Source: Bacteroidota bacterium (GTDB lineage Bacteria; Bacteroidota; Bacteroidia; Bacteroidales; JAGONC01). From it: a stretch of DNA of 64,000 nt. Location of the stretch: positions 1 through 64,000 of the forward strand of contig JAPLDP010000082.1 of NCBI GenBank assembly GCA_026391695.1, in the 5' to 3' direction. This document shows positions 15,942-23,244 of this stretch, piece after piece. Below the pieces are notes generated by a model, which was not told the origin of the DNA, did no database searches, and saw only the letters and a list, made by a program, of their open reading frames with translations. Position numbers and translations under genes: made by a program. How positions within the stretch are numbered: the first letter of the stretch is position 1; each line of letters starts with the position of its first letter.

Positions 15942-16391
15942 ATGAAACGTATCCGGTTAACCAAAGCCTTCAATTTTGAGATGGCACATGCCCTGCCTGG
16001 TCATGACGGCCCCTGCAGGCATATCCACGGACATTCGTATGAGCTGTTTGTGACCATCGTCGGAACACCCATTCAGGATAAAAGTTCCCCCAAGTATGGC
16101 ATGCTGATGGACTTCAAGGACATCAAACAGATGGTCAAGGATTGCATTATCGATGAATTTGATCATAGCCTGGTTCTGAACAGGGAGTTTGTCCCTAACG
16201 ATTTTGGAAAGGGAAACACCCTCTATGGCAACCTGATATTGGTTGATTATCAGCCAACAACAGAGAATCTACTGATAGACTTTGCCGGCAGGATCATGAA
16301 AAAATTGCCTACCCAGATAAAGCTTTACAGCCTTAAACTTCGTGAGACATTGACTTCATTTGCGGAGTGGTTTGCAGAGGAGAATCAGTAA
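15942..16391 (+). CDS. queD: 6-carboxytetrahydropterin synthase (QueD)
   Basis: Second step of queuosine/7-deazaguanine synthesis: dihydroneopterin triphosphate to 6-carboxy-5,6,7,8-tetrahydropterin. The ATG at 15942 gives a normal 149-residue protein beginning MKRIRLTKAFNFEMAHAL. The zinc/catalytic motif is CRHIHGHSYEL (Cys-x3-His-Gly-His), with the first His in FEMAHAL; later come EFDHSLVLN, the second-site PTTENLLIDFAGRI, and the substrate-binding Glu in LRETLTSFAEW. The frame is open 23 codons further upstream but overlaps the preceding gene. No other queuosine gene is in the window. A strong terminator follows. Confidence 0.93.
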   Translation: MKRIRLTKAFNFEMAHALPGHDGPCRHIHGHSYELFVTIVGTPIQDKSSPKYGMLMDFKDIKQMVKDCIIDEFDHSLVLNREFVPNDFGKGNTLYGNLILVDYQPTTENLLIDFAGRIMKKLPTQIKLYSLKLRETLTSFAEWFAEENQ

Positions 16392-16398
16392 AAAACTA

Positions 16399-16435
16399 AA
16401 AGGCTCCAACCTTGTTGATGAGTTGGAGCCTTTTT
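16399..16435. terminator. Bidirectional intrinsic terminator
   Basis: A GGCTCCAAC / GTTGGAGCC stem (16402-16410 and 16422-16430) flanked by an A-run on the left and T5 on the right. It lies between the convergent queD and PKD-protein genes and can stop transcription from both sides. Confidence 0.85.
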
Positions 16436-16442
16436 ACCAAAC

Positions 16443-18764
16443 TTATTTCAGAAATTTTCGGATCCAAATGTTACCTGCATCATCAGCAATTTTAAGCAAA
16501 TAAATGCCTTTTAATAATTTAGCGGGATTGACCGGAATGCGTTGTATACCCTTGTTACTGGTCATGGAATACTTGTCAATGGTTTGTCCCATCTGATTCA
16601 CAATGATTACTTCGATAGTCGCAGGTTTACTGAATGTCATCTCCAAATAAGACTCATTTGTTACGGGATTGGGGTAAATCTCCCCGACAGACGATACCGG
16701 TGACACAGGATCATTTACTCCATTAATTACATTTACATATTGCCCGGATATTACTATTTCAACGAAAACAGAGGGAGTGTTTTCGGTAAGAGTGACAAGC
16801 AACGGGATAGTGATCTTCCCGGGTACTTCAGCATAAATCTGATAAACACCAAATCCCAAACCGGAGAAATCAAAAGTTCCATCCACTTCAGAATAGTAAT
16901 AGGAAATGGCTGTCCCTGTTTCACTGATCAAAATGATTTCAATATCGCTGGCAGGTGATCCCAGAGCAGCAAAATCCAGTTCTTGAGAGATGATTCCATT
17001 AATAGATCCCGGACCCGGTGAAAAATTAGTGACCGGTATCATGTTGATGTTATATGGATTTTGAGGTTCGCCCAGGGAAATCATGGTAGCATCTCCCCAG
17101 AATATAACATCTCCATAATAGGTTGGCAAATATGAACCGTAATTGATTGATCCCGGCAAGAGCTCTGTCAGGATATAATAATTACCAGTGATGACGTTTT
17201 CAAAATGATACATGCCCGCCGAATCAACAGGTTGTTCATCCACAATATACAATCCGCCGGCAGGGTCATCCATACGGAATAAGGTAGCCATAGCCTGGTC
17301 AGCATAAGCATTATCTACAATGACTGAACCATATAATAGATAAGCGACGGGCGTTCCGACATAAATCTCCTGAGTTGATGAGTACATACATCCGGCTTCA
17401 TCGGTGGTGATCAGCACAACGGTGTAAGTTCCTTCGGATGCATAAGTATGAGTAATAAAAGGACATGAGCCTGTTGTTCCATCACCAAACTGCCATTCCC
17501 AGGTCAGTGAAAACATGGTGTAGGGATATCCTTCAAAACTGACATCCAGATTATCAACATAATAGAGAAAATAACTTTCGCAATTGCTGATAATGGTATC
17601 AATAAAAACAGACTGGCAGTATGTATCCTGGCATGAATCGACAGGATTGTTAATTGTCAGGCATACATCATAAGCGCCAACAGATGAAAATGTGTGGACA
17701 GGATTTTGAATGTCAGAGGTTGTCCCATCACCGAAATCCCATAGCCATGATTCAGGATCTCCACTTGAGATGTCGATAAACTGGTAAGTAAAATCAGAAT
17801 AGACAGAATCAAAGGGGTAATAATAAAATCCTGCCATGCAGGGGAGCATATTGTTAAGGAAAATCATTTCACAATAGTAGGCAGTGCATGCAATGCCGGT
17901 GAGAGAATCAATTATTTCGGTCTGAAGGCAAACATAATAGGCTTCATTGCCTGCCGGATCCGGACCAAATGTATGTGTGACGGTCTCTCCCTCGCCGGTA
18001 GTACCATCGCCAAAGTCCCATATGTAGCTATTGGCATTCACAACATTACCATTGTAATAAGCCACACCTGTAAAAGTTACGGAATATTCATTTTCAACTA
18101 TATAAGTGAAATAACTCGTACATCCGGAAGGGGGTGGCGGAGTGCCGATATATACCTCTTCGCACCATGTATCCTGGCACATTCTGGTACCGTCTGAAAT
18201 TGTAAGGCAAACCTGATATATCCCTGATATTGCGTATGTATGCTGGGGATTCTGCAATGATGAGAATGTCCCATCACCGAAATCCCAGTTCCATGTTGCC
18301 GGATTTCCCCATGATTGGTCAACGAATTGATAAGTCAGGTCATTAAGGGAAGAGTCGGCGGGATAATAATAAAACATGGCTTCACAGCCTGTCTGATTCC
18401 CTACCCACACCTCCTGGCAGGATGTGAATTCACATGTATCACCTGCCGGAGTGAATATAAAGGTTTGCAAGCATACCAGGTAGAAGGTCATACCGGTCTG
18501 TTCAAATGTATGAGTCACATATTGACCATCCGCTGTCGTACCATCACCAAAGTTCCAGTGATAGGATGCCGGATCAGTGGTGTAGACATGGCCTGTAAAA
18601 GAAAATGTCAGATTATCATTAGTGATATAGGTAAAATAATTCATACAATTGATAGAGTCGTCTCTTAAAGGCTCCTGTGAGCGCAGGACCATATTCCGGC
18701 CGAGACTCGTTCCGGCCAAGGATACCAGAATGAGCATACATAACATTAATTTTTTCATAACCAT
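16443..18764 (-). CDS. T9SS-sorted protein with five PKD domains
   Basis: A 773-residue secreted protein: signal peptide (MKKLMLCMLILVSLAGTSLG), then five PKD domains (about residues 40-475) marked by YHWNFGDGTTADG, WNWDFGDGTFSS, YIWDFGDGTTGEG, WLWDFGDGTTSD and WEWQFGDGTTGS, each followed by a THTF/Y strand and a C-Q/E-x-V-hydrophobic end. Residues about 480-690 hold two carboxypeptidase-regulatory/Cna-B-like beta domains, and residues about 700-773 a T9SS sorting domain (EIYPNPVTNESYLEM... GIYLLKIADDAGN). PKD arrays usually space or attach enzymes, but no catalytic domain is present. It lies 106 nt downstream of a second PKD protein under an ECF sigma operon. Confidence 0.87.
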   Translation of the reverse strand: MVMKKLMLCMLILVSLAGTSLGRNMVLRSQEPLRDDSINCMNYFTYITNDNLTFSFTGHVYTTDPASYHWNFGDGTTADGQYVTHTFEQTGMTFYLVCLQTFIFTPAGDTCEFTSCQEVWVGNQTGCEAMFYYYPADSSLNDLTYQFVDQSWGNPATWNWDFGDGTFSSLQNPQHTYAISGIYQVCLTISDGTRMCQDTWCEEVYIGTPPPPSGCTSYFTYIVENEYSVTFTGVAYYNGNVVNANSYIWDFGDGTTGEGETVTHTFGPDPAGNEAYYVCLQTEIIDSLTGIACTAYYCEMIFLNNMLPCMAGFYYYPFDSVYSDFTYQFIDISSGDPESWLWDFGDGTTSDIQNPVHTFSSVGAYDVCLTINNPVDSCQDTYCQSVFIDTIISNCESYFLYYVDNLDVSFEGYPYTMFSLTWEWQFGDGTTGSCPFITHTYASEGTYTVVLITTDEAGCMYSSTQEIYVGTPVAYLLYGSVIVDNAYADQAMATLFRMDDPAGGLYIVDEQPVDSAGMYHFENVITGNYYILTELLPGSINYGSYLPTYYGDVIFWGDATMISLGEPQNPYNINMIPVTNFSPGPGSINGIISQELDFAALGSPASDIEIILISETGTAISYYYSEVDGTFDFSGLGFGVYQIYAEVPGKITIPLLVTLTENTPSVFVEIVISGQYVNVINGVNDPVSPVSSVGEIYPNPVTNESYLEMTFSKPATIEVIIVNQMGQTIDKYSMTSNKGIQRIPVNPAKLLKGIYLLKIADDAGNIWIRKFLK

Positions 18765-18870
18765 AAATTTTTAAGTTTTCAAATTTAGTAATTATTAATG
18801 AGCATTTTCCCGTAATGTGTCTGATGATGACATGATATAGACCGGAAAAACTCCCCAAAGTTGCCTGGGA

Positions 18871-20175
18871 TTATTCTTTGATGAATTTTTTTATTATAAT
18901 AATCACATGATTACCAGATTCTATCTTTAAAAGATAGAGGCCTTTTTCAAGATTATCGACGGGTATAGATAAGGTCTCAGTTCCGGGATTAATGGTGATC
19001 ATTTTTTTTGCCATTAATTGTCCAAGAATATTAACAATGGTTATATGTGTGAGGCTGTTTTTTTCAGAGTTAATGTTGATGTTCACCATATCCTGCACCG
19101 GATCAGGATACAGTTCTCCTGATATAAATGGTGGCTGGTTAAAGTATTCCCCTATGCCAAAAGTGTCATGTTCATATATCCTTAATTCTGTATTATTGGA
19201 AATAGGATTGTTAGGTGTCAGGTAGACGGAAGTTATCTTCGCATAAAGACCTGCTACGTCAGCTGATAGCCTGTAAGTACCAAATGCCAGATTTGTAAAG
19301 CGAAAATGGCCATTTTCATCTGTAAAAGCTGATTGCAGCGGTCGTCCATCCTGATTAAATAAGATGACTTCGACATCCGAAAGTGAATATTCCAGCTTGT
19401 CGGGCCCGGAATTCTCAAATTTTACAGAACCCACGATTTCTCCAAGTCCGGGTACAATTTCATTTGGTAAAAAATATACATTGGCGTTAAATATTGATTC
19501 GTCTGATAGATCGATTTGCGACGCGGATGTCCATGTCGGACTATTTTCAAAATAAACCGGCAGGTAATTGAAATAATGAACAGACTCGGGCAGCATGACG
19601 ACTTTGACCAGATATTTCCCTTCCGGCAGTCTCGAGAACCAGTAATATCCCAGTTCACAGAAAACCAGTGAATCGACCGGTATAACCTGATTATTATTTA
19701 TCCTGTAAAGAAGAGCAATGGCAGTGTCGCCGGTAGGAAAGGGATTATTAATGGGAAGGTCTCCAATGAATGCAAAGCCGCCAAGGTCAAAATAGTGAGG
19801 TGTGCTGATAAGCATACAGTTATCATCTGTACACGAGTATCCTGCAGGATTATTTGAAGTGATGGTCAGGCAGACAGTAAAATCACCTGATGTACTGAAC
19901 TGATGTACAGGATTTTGATCAGTCGACACAGTGCCATCGCCGAAATCCCAGAGCCAGCTATTTGGAAAACCTGTCGACAAATCATAGAAATGATAAGAGT
20001 TGGGTTGTATCGTATTTGTGTCGAGGAAGGCCATAAAATTTGCCATGCAAGCTGATGAATCCGCAGGATTTGATGGATCGTTTCCATTATTGAGACTAAT
20101 AAGAGACGGATTCCGGGCAGGTACCAGATAAGGTATCAGGATAATCAGAATTATTTTTAACAGAAGGGTTTTCAT
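18871..20175 (-). CDS. T9SS-sorted protein with one PKD domain
   Basis: A 434-residue secreted protein: signal peptide (MKTLLLKIILIILIPYLVPA), one PKD domain (about residues 40-128, core SWLWDFGDGTVSTDQNPVHQF), two Cna-B-like domains in the middle (LPEGKYLVKVVMLPES; GRPLQSAFTDENGHFRFTNL) and a T9SS tail from about residue 350 (GELYPDPVQDMVNININ, MAKKMITINPG, KGLYLLKIES). It looks like a short version of the downstream five-PKD protein and shares its overall order. It begins 24 nt after the beta-barrel anti-sigma gene, so it is probably under the same ECF sigma factor. Confidence 0.87.
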   Translation of the reverse strand: MKTLLLKIILIILIPYLVPARNPSLISLNNGNDPSNPADSSACMANFMAFLDTNTIQPNSYHFYDLSTGFPNSWLWDFGDGTVSTDQNPVHQFSTSGDFTVCLTITSNNPAGYSCTDDNCMLISTPHYFDLGGFAFIGDLPINNPFPTGDTAIALLYRINNNQVIPVDSLVFCELGYYWFSRLPEGKYLVKVVMLPESVHYFNYLPVYFENSPTWTSASQIDLSDESIFNANVYFLPNEIVPGLGEIVGSVKFENSGPDKLEYSLSDVEVILFNQDGRPLQSAFTDENGHFRFTNLAFGTYRLSADVAGLYAKITSVYLTPNNPISNNTELRIYEHDTFGIGEYFNQPPFISGELYPDPVQDMVNININSEKNSLTHITIVNILGQLMAKKMITINPGTETLSIPVDNLEKGLYLLKIESGNHVIIIIKKFIKE

Positions 20176-20199
20176 ATCGGGAATTTAAATGAGTGATTC

Positions 20200-21621
20200 T
20201 TAAAATTTAATATACAATCCTGCCCTGCAGCCCAGACTAAAAGGATTTTTCAGACTCGTGCCGGGGATATCGTAAACAGGCTGGATAAAGTAAGTATAAG
20301 TCGGTTCAAGGCTGAATCGAAGTTTGTTGGTCATTTGAAAACTGATACCAAGGCAGGCAGCGAATTGCCAGCTTGTTTTGATTCTGTCGGGTGTCTGATT
20401 GGCAATGCTGATCAACGAAGCCTGCGGATCTGACAGAGTCGCTGGTGTTTCATGCTCATTTACCAGGATAGTAAAAACTGGACCGGCCATCAGGGATAAG
20501 CTCAGACGACGATATGTAAAGAAATCAAAACCAAGAGATACAGGAATACGAATATATGAATACCGTGATGGGGTCGAAGCCTGATCGGAATGATAAACAG
20601 AGTCGTATATGGTCTGGATAGTTGTGCTGAAAACCACTGAATCGGGGTATCCCGGTGTTACAGTGAAGTAGTTTACACTGTAAAAGTATCCAATACTGTC
20701 ATATCTCTCATAATTGATGATATACTGTCCATTATCGGTTGAAATCCCCATTCCGATTCCTCCTTTGAGGAAAAATTCACTGAAATGATAAGTAGCGCTC
20801 AGATCAAGATAATACCCTGCTTTGGAATTCGTTGATTCCTGACGGTAGTTTGTGATTTCAGGTGAAACATGAATCCCCAGTTCAAGAGAAGACCGGGTGC
20901 CATAGTCGTCCTTCCATCTTATTGGTGTGTTGAGATAATTATGTGTTTCCGATATGAACGGTGAATAATTGAATGATAGGATGTATGTCGCGAGAGGCAT
21001 TTTTGTAAGGTTTTTTGGCAGATCGGGGAGGGTTTCATAGGATGCAGTAATATTTATGTCAGAAGCGTTTTCGGAGGTAATGTCGCTGTAATTTTTTTCC
21101 GGATAAGCTTTAATGACAAATTGATTCGTTTTATTCTGGTCTGTACCGATAGGTTTGATCTGGGGTTCAGGCAACTTTTTAATGACCTGGGAGTCTGGAT
21201 CCGTTTTTTCTGTGTGTATCTCAGTAGTGCTTTGGTTTTTTGAAGGTTCAGTGACTGGCTGTGATTTAATATCCGGTATGCCGGGAATTGAATGTACTTT
21301 TAATCCGTGTGTGACAGATGGACTAATAGCAGTTATAAGGGTATCACTGATTATCTGGGTTGGGTTTTGCAGTGGCGCAGTCAGGTTGACATTTTCTTTT
21401 GGGCTGATAATGTGGAAGATAGTAGCGAGCAGAGAAATTCCTAGACTGCTTACCACCAATCCAGCCAAAAGGTTTGGAAAATGCAGCAAATTTAGTTTTC
21501 CGGGCAGATTTTTCAGGTATTTACCCTTAATACCTTTCCAGACTGCAGGGGATGGTTCGATTTTTATCCCATCCAGGCTTTTTTTAAAAAGTTCGGTAAT
21601 TCTGTCGTTATCAGTATTCAT
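20200..21621 (-). CDS. Anti-sigma-like membrane protein fused to an outer-membrane beta-barrel
   Basis: A 473-residue protein with three parts. The N-terminus (residues 1-45, with IEPSPAVWKGIKGKYL) resembles cytoplasmic sigma-binding segments; one membrane helix follows (about 48-72, LLAGLVVSSLGISLLATIF). Next is a polar, low-complexity Pro/Ser/Thr/Lys linker (about 75-200). Residues about 205-473 are alternating beta-strands (LATYILSFNYSPFI, GYYLDLSATYHFSEFFLKGGIGMGIS, LSLSLMAGPVFTILV, WQFAACLGISFQM) ending GLYIKF, as in porin-like 'outer membrane beta-barrel' domains. Its ATG overlaps the ECF sigma stop by 4 nt. If the reading is right, it spans both membranes and could couple an outer-membrane event to sigma release. 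Confidence 0.78.
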   Translation of the reverse strand: MNTDNDRITELFKKSLDGIKIEPSPAVWKGIKGKYLKNLPGKLNLLHFPNLLAGLVVSSLGISLLATIFHIISPKENVNLTAPLQNPTQIISDTLITAISPSVTHGLKVHSIPGIPDIKSQPVTEPSKNQSTTEIHTEKTDPDSQVIKKLPEPQIKPIGTDQNKTNQFVIKAYPEKNYSDITSENASDINITASYETLPDLPKNLTKMPLATYILSFNYSPFISETHNYLNTPIRWKDDYGTRSSLELGIHVSPEITNYRQESTNSKAGYYLDLSATYHFSEFFLKGGIGMGISTDNGQYIINYERYDSIGYFYSVNYFTVTPGYPDSVVFSTTIQTIYDSVYHSDQASTPSRYSYIRIPVSLGFDFFTYRRLSLSLMAGPVFTILVNEHETPATLSDPQASLISIANQTPDRIKTSWQFAACLGISFQMTNKLRFSLEPTYTYFIQPVYDIPGTSLKNPFSLGCRAGLYIKF

Positions 21622-22193
21622 CTTGCTGATGATTTATAAAGTTTATTCATTCGTGAGCAAATCTTATTTTTAAGAAGTTTTTTTGCTTTGAATAACTGTG
21701 ATTTGGATGTACTTTCCGAGATATTAAGCATATCGGCTATTTCCTTATGTCCATATCCTTCAATAGCAAATAGGTTAAAGACCACCCTGTAGCCATCAGG
21801 CAATTCCTGTATCAGAATCATGAACTCCTCCTGTGTCAGTGTGTAAGTTGTTTCGTTTGATGAATCTGTTTCAACAGGAATGAGCTGTTGTTCGTCGATG
21901 TTATCAATATCCGTGTGCAGGGCGAATTTCAGGTTTTGATGGTAGTGATTGATAGCCGTGTTTATCATGATCCGTTTTATCCAGCCCTCAAAGGATCCTT
22001 CATGCCTGTAGTTTTTAAGATATGAAAACACCTTGATGAATCCATCCTGTAAAATATCCTCTGCTTCAGCACTGGTCCTTGAATACCGCATGCAAATACC
22101 CATCATCACCGATGCATATTTCTTGTATAGCACATGATGCGACTGCCGGTTGCCGGCCATGCAACCCTCAATTAATTTTTGATCGGAAATCAT
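21618..22193 (-). CDS. ECF-family RNA polymerase sigma factor
   Basis: A 191-residue ECF sigma factor: region 2 (SHHVLYKKYASVMMGICMRYSRTSAEAEDILQDGFIKVFSYLKNYRHEGSFEGWIKRIMINTAINHYH) and region 4 (ELPDGYRVVFNLFAIEGYGHKEIADMLNISESTSKSQLFKAKKLLKNKI). It has a normal ATG start and overlaps the next gene by 4 nt. Its region 4 shares the (N)ITESTSKSQ / NISESTSKSQ recognition-helix sequence with the other sigma factor of this window, so the two may read related promoters. It likely controls its own operon including two T9SS-sorted PKD proteins. Confidence 0.94.
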   Translation of the reverse strand: MISDQKLIEGCMAGNRQSHHVLYKKYASVMMGICMRYSRTSAEAEDILQDGFIKVFSYLKNYRHEGSFEGWIKRIMINTAINHYHQNLKFALHTDIDNIDEQQLIPVETDSSNETTYTLTQEEFMILIQELPDGYRVVFNLFAIEGYGHKEIADMLNISESTSKSQLFKAKKLLKNKICSRMNKLYKSSAR

Positions 22194-22300
22194 CAGACCA
22201 CATTAATATATACAGACTGCAAATTTCAGAAAAGGTTGCCTGCAGAATTCCGGATAAGGGGAATATTTTTTGAAAATAGAGATGAGATCCAATAAGATAA

Positions 22301-22330
22301 AAAAAAGGCCGTCATTTGACAGCCTTTTCC
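22301..22330 (-). terminator. Intrinsic terminator of the FKBP gene
   Basis: A stem AAAAGGC/GCCTTTT plus GTC/GAC with one mismatch and an ATTT loop; on the minus strand it is followed by T8. It lies 24 nt after the FKBP stop codon. Confidence 0.75.
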
Positions 22331-22353
22331 GGAGTAAATATTATTAATCGGGA

Positions 22354-23076
22354 TTACTTAATGATATTGACCAGTTCGACTCTGTAAACCAATGAAGATC
22401 CTGCAGGGATAACGACATTTCCGTTCTGGTCATTAAAGTTCTTGTCACCAAATCCAAGGTCTGATGGGATGTAGAACTCATATATACCACCTGGGTTCAT
22501 CAGTTGTATTCCTTCTGACAGGCCTTTCATTACCCTGGTCAAACGGAAGCTGGTAGGCATTCGGCCATAGGTTTCATCAATCAGTTTACCATCGGTGAAC
22601 ATGGCCCTGTAATGAATAACCACGCTATCAGATACGATAGGTTTATTTTTTCCTGCACCTTGGGTTACAATCTTATATTGCAAACCCGAAGGCAATACGA
22701 TAACTCCTTGTTGTGACTTGTTTTGTTCGAGGAACTGCTGACCATTCTGTTTATTTTGAGCTACCTGGTTATTGAAGGTTTCCAGTTTTTTCTGTTCGAT
22801 TTCACTGTTGATCTGGGCGATAATATTTAGTTTAATGGAGTCAGGAATTAAAGATTTTCCTTTGGCAGCATCATCCAAACCTTTATACATAACCACGGGA
22901 TTATACTCGACCTGCTGGCCTTGTAATCCTTTGCCGTAATCTAAACCAATGATATAGCTGACAGAGTCTAATCTGTCTTTTAAGGCTATCTTGTCAGGAT
23001 TCGGCACCTGACTGCAACTTACAATCAAAAGAGCGGTTGATAAAAGGCTCAAACTCAATAAAATTCTTATTTTCAT
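22354..23076 (-). CDS. FKBP-type peptidyl-prolyl isomerase lipoprotein
   Basis: A 240-residue exported prolyl cis-trans isomerase of the FkpA/Mip class. Lipobox LLIVSCS (C21) follows the signal sequence. Residues about 30-120 form the helical FKBP N-terminal dimerisation domain (DSVSYIIGLDYGKGLQGQ, a long helix EIEQKKLETFNNQVAQNKQNGQQFLEQNK), and residues 125-240 the FKBP domain (VLPSGLQYKIVTQGAGKNKP, VVIHYRAMFTDGKLIDETYG, MNPGGIYEFYIPSDLGFGD, VIPAGSSLVYRVELVNI). It is monocistronic with its own terminator. Next to a large group of exported enzymes, a periplasmic folding role is a natural reading. Confidence 0.93.
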   Translation of the reverse strand: MKIRILLSLSLLSTALLIVSCSQVPNPDKIALKDRLDSVSYIIGLDYGKGLQGQQVEYNPVVMYKGLDDAAKGKSLIPDSIKLNIIAQINSEIEQKKLETFNNQVAQNKQNGQQFLEQNKSQQGVIVLPSGLQYKIVTQGAGKNKPIVSDSVVIHYRAMFTDGKLIDETYGRMPTSFRLTRVMKGLSEGIQLMNPGGIYEFYIPSDLGFGDKNFNDQNGNVVIPAGSSLVYRVELVNIIK

Positions 23077-23111
23077 AGTGCTTTGTTTTAAGTGGTTAAT
23101 ATTCTTTTCAG

Positions 23112-23119
23112 CAAAAGTA
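23112..23119 (-). promoter_or_regulatory. -7-like box of the FKBP gene
   Basis: Reads TACTTTTG on the minus strand (fits TAnnTTTG), 36 nt before the ATG. No exact -33 TTTG is seen at the usual distance. Confidence 0.3.
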
Positions 23120-23244
23120 TTATAAATAATTATAATAATTAAAGTAAAACTTCTGATTTTTTAAGTTATGACTTTACAATTAACATAATTTAACAAAAGA
23201 TTATTGTATTGAAAAGCTGTAGGTTAAGAGTTACATGTTGCAGA

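Noticed and set aside
20200-21621. A component of the T9SS machinery (PorT/PorV-like barrel)
   Set aside because: The N-terminal anti-sigma-like part and sigma-gene overlap point elsewhere, and no PorT/PorV-specific motif was recognised.
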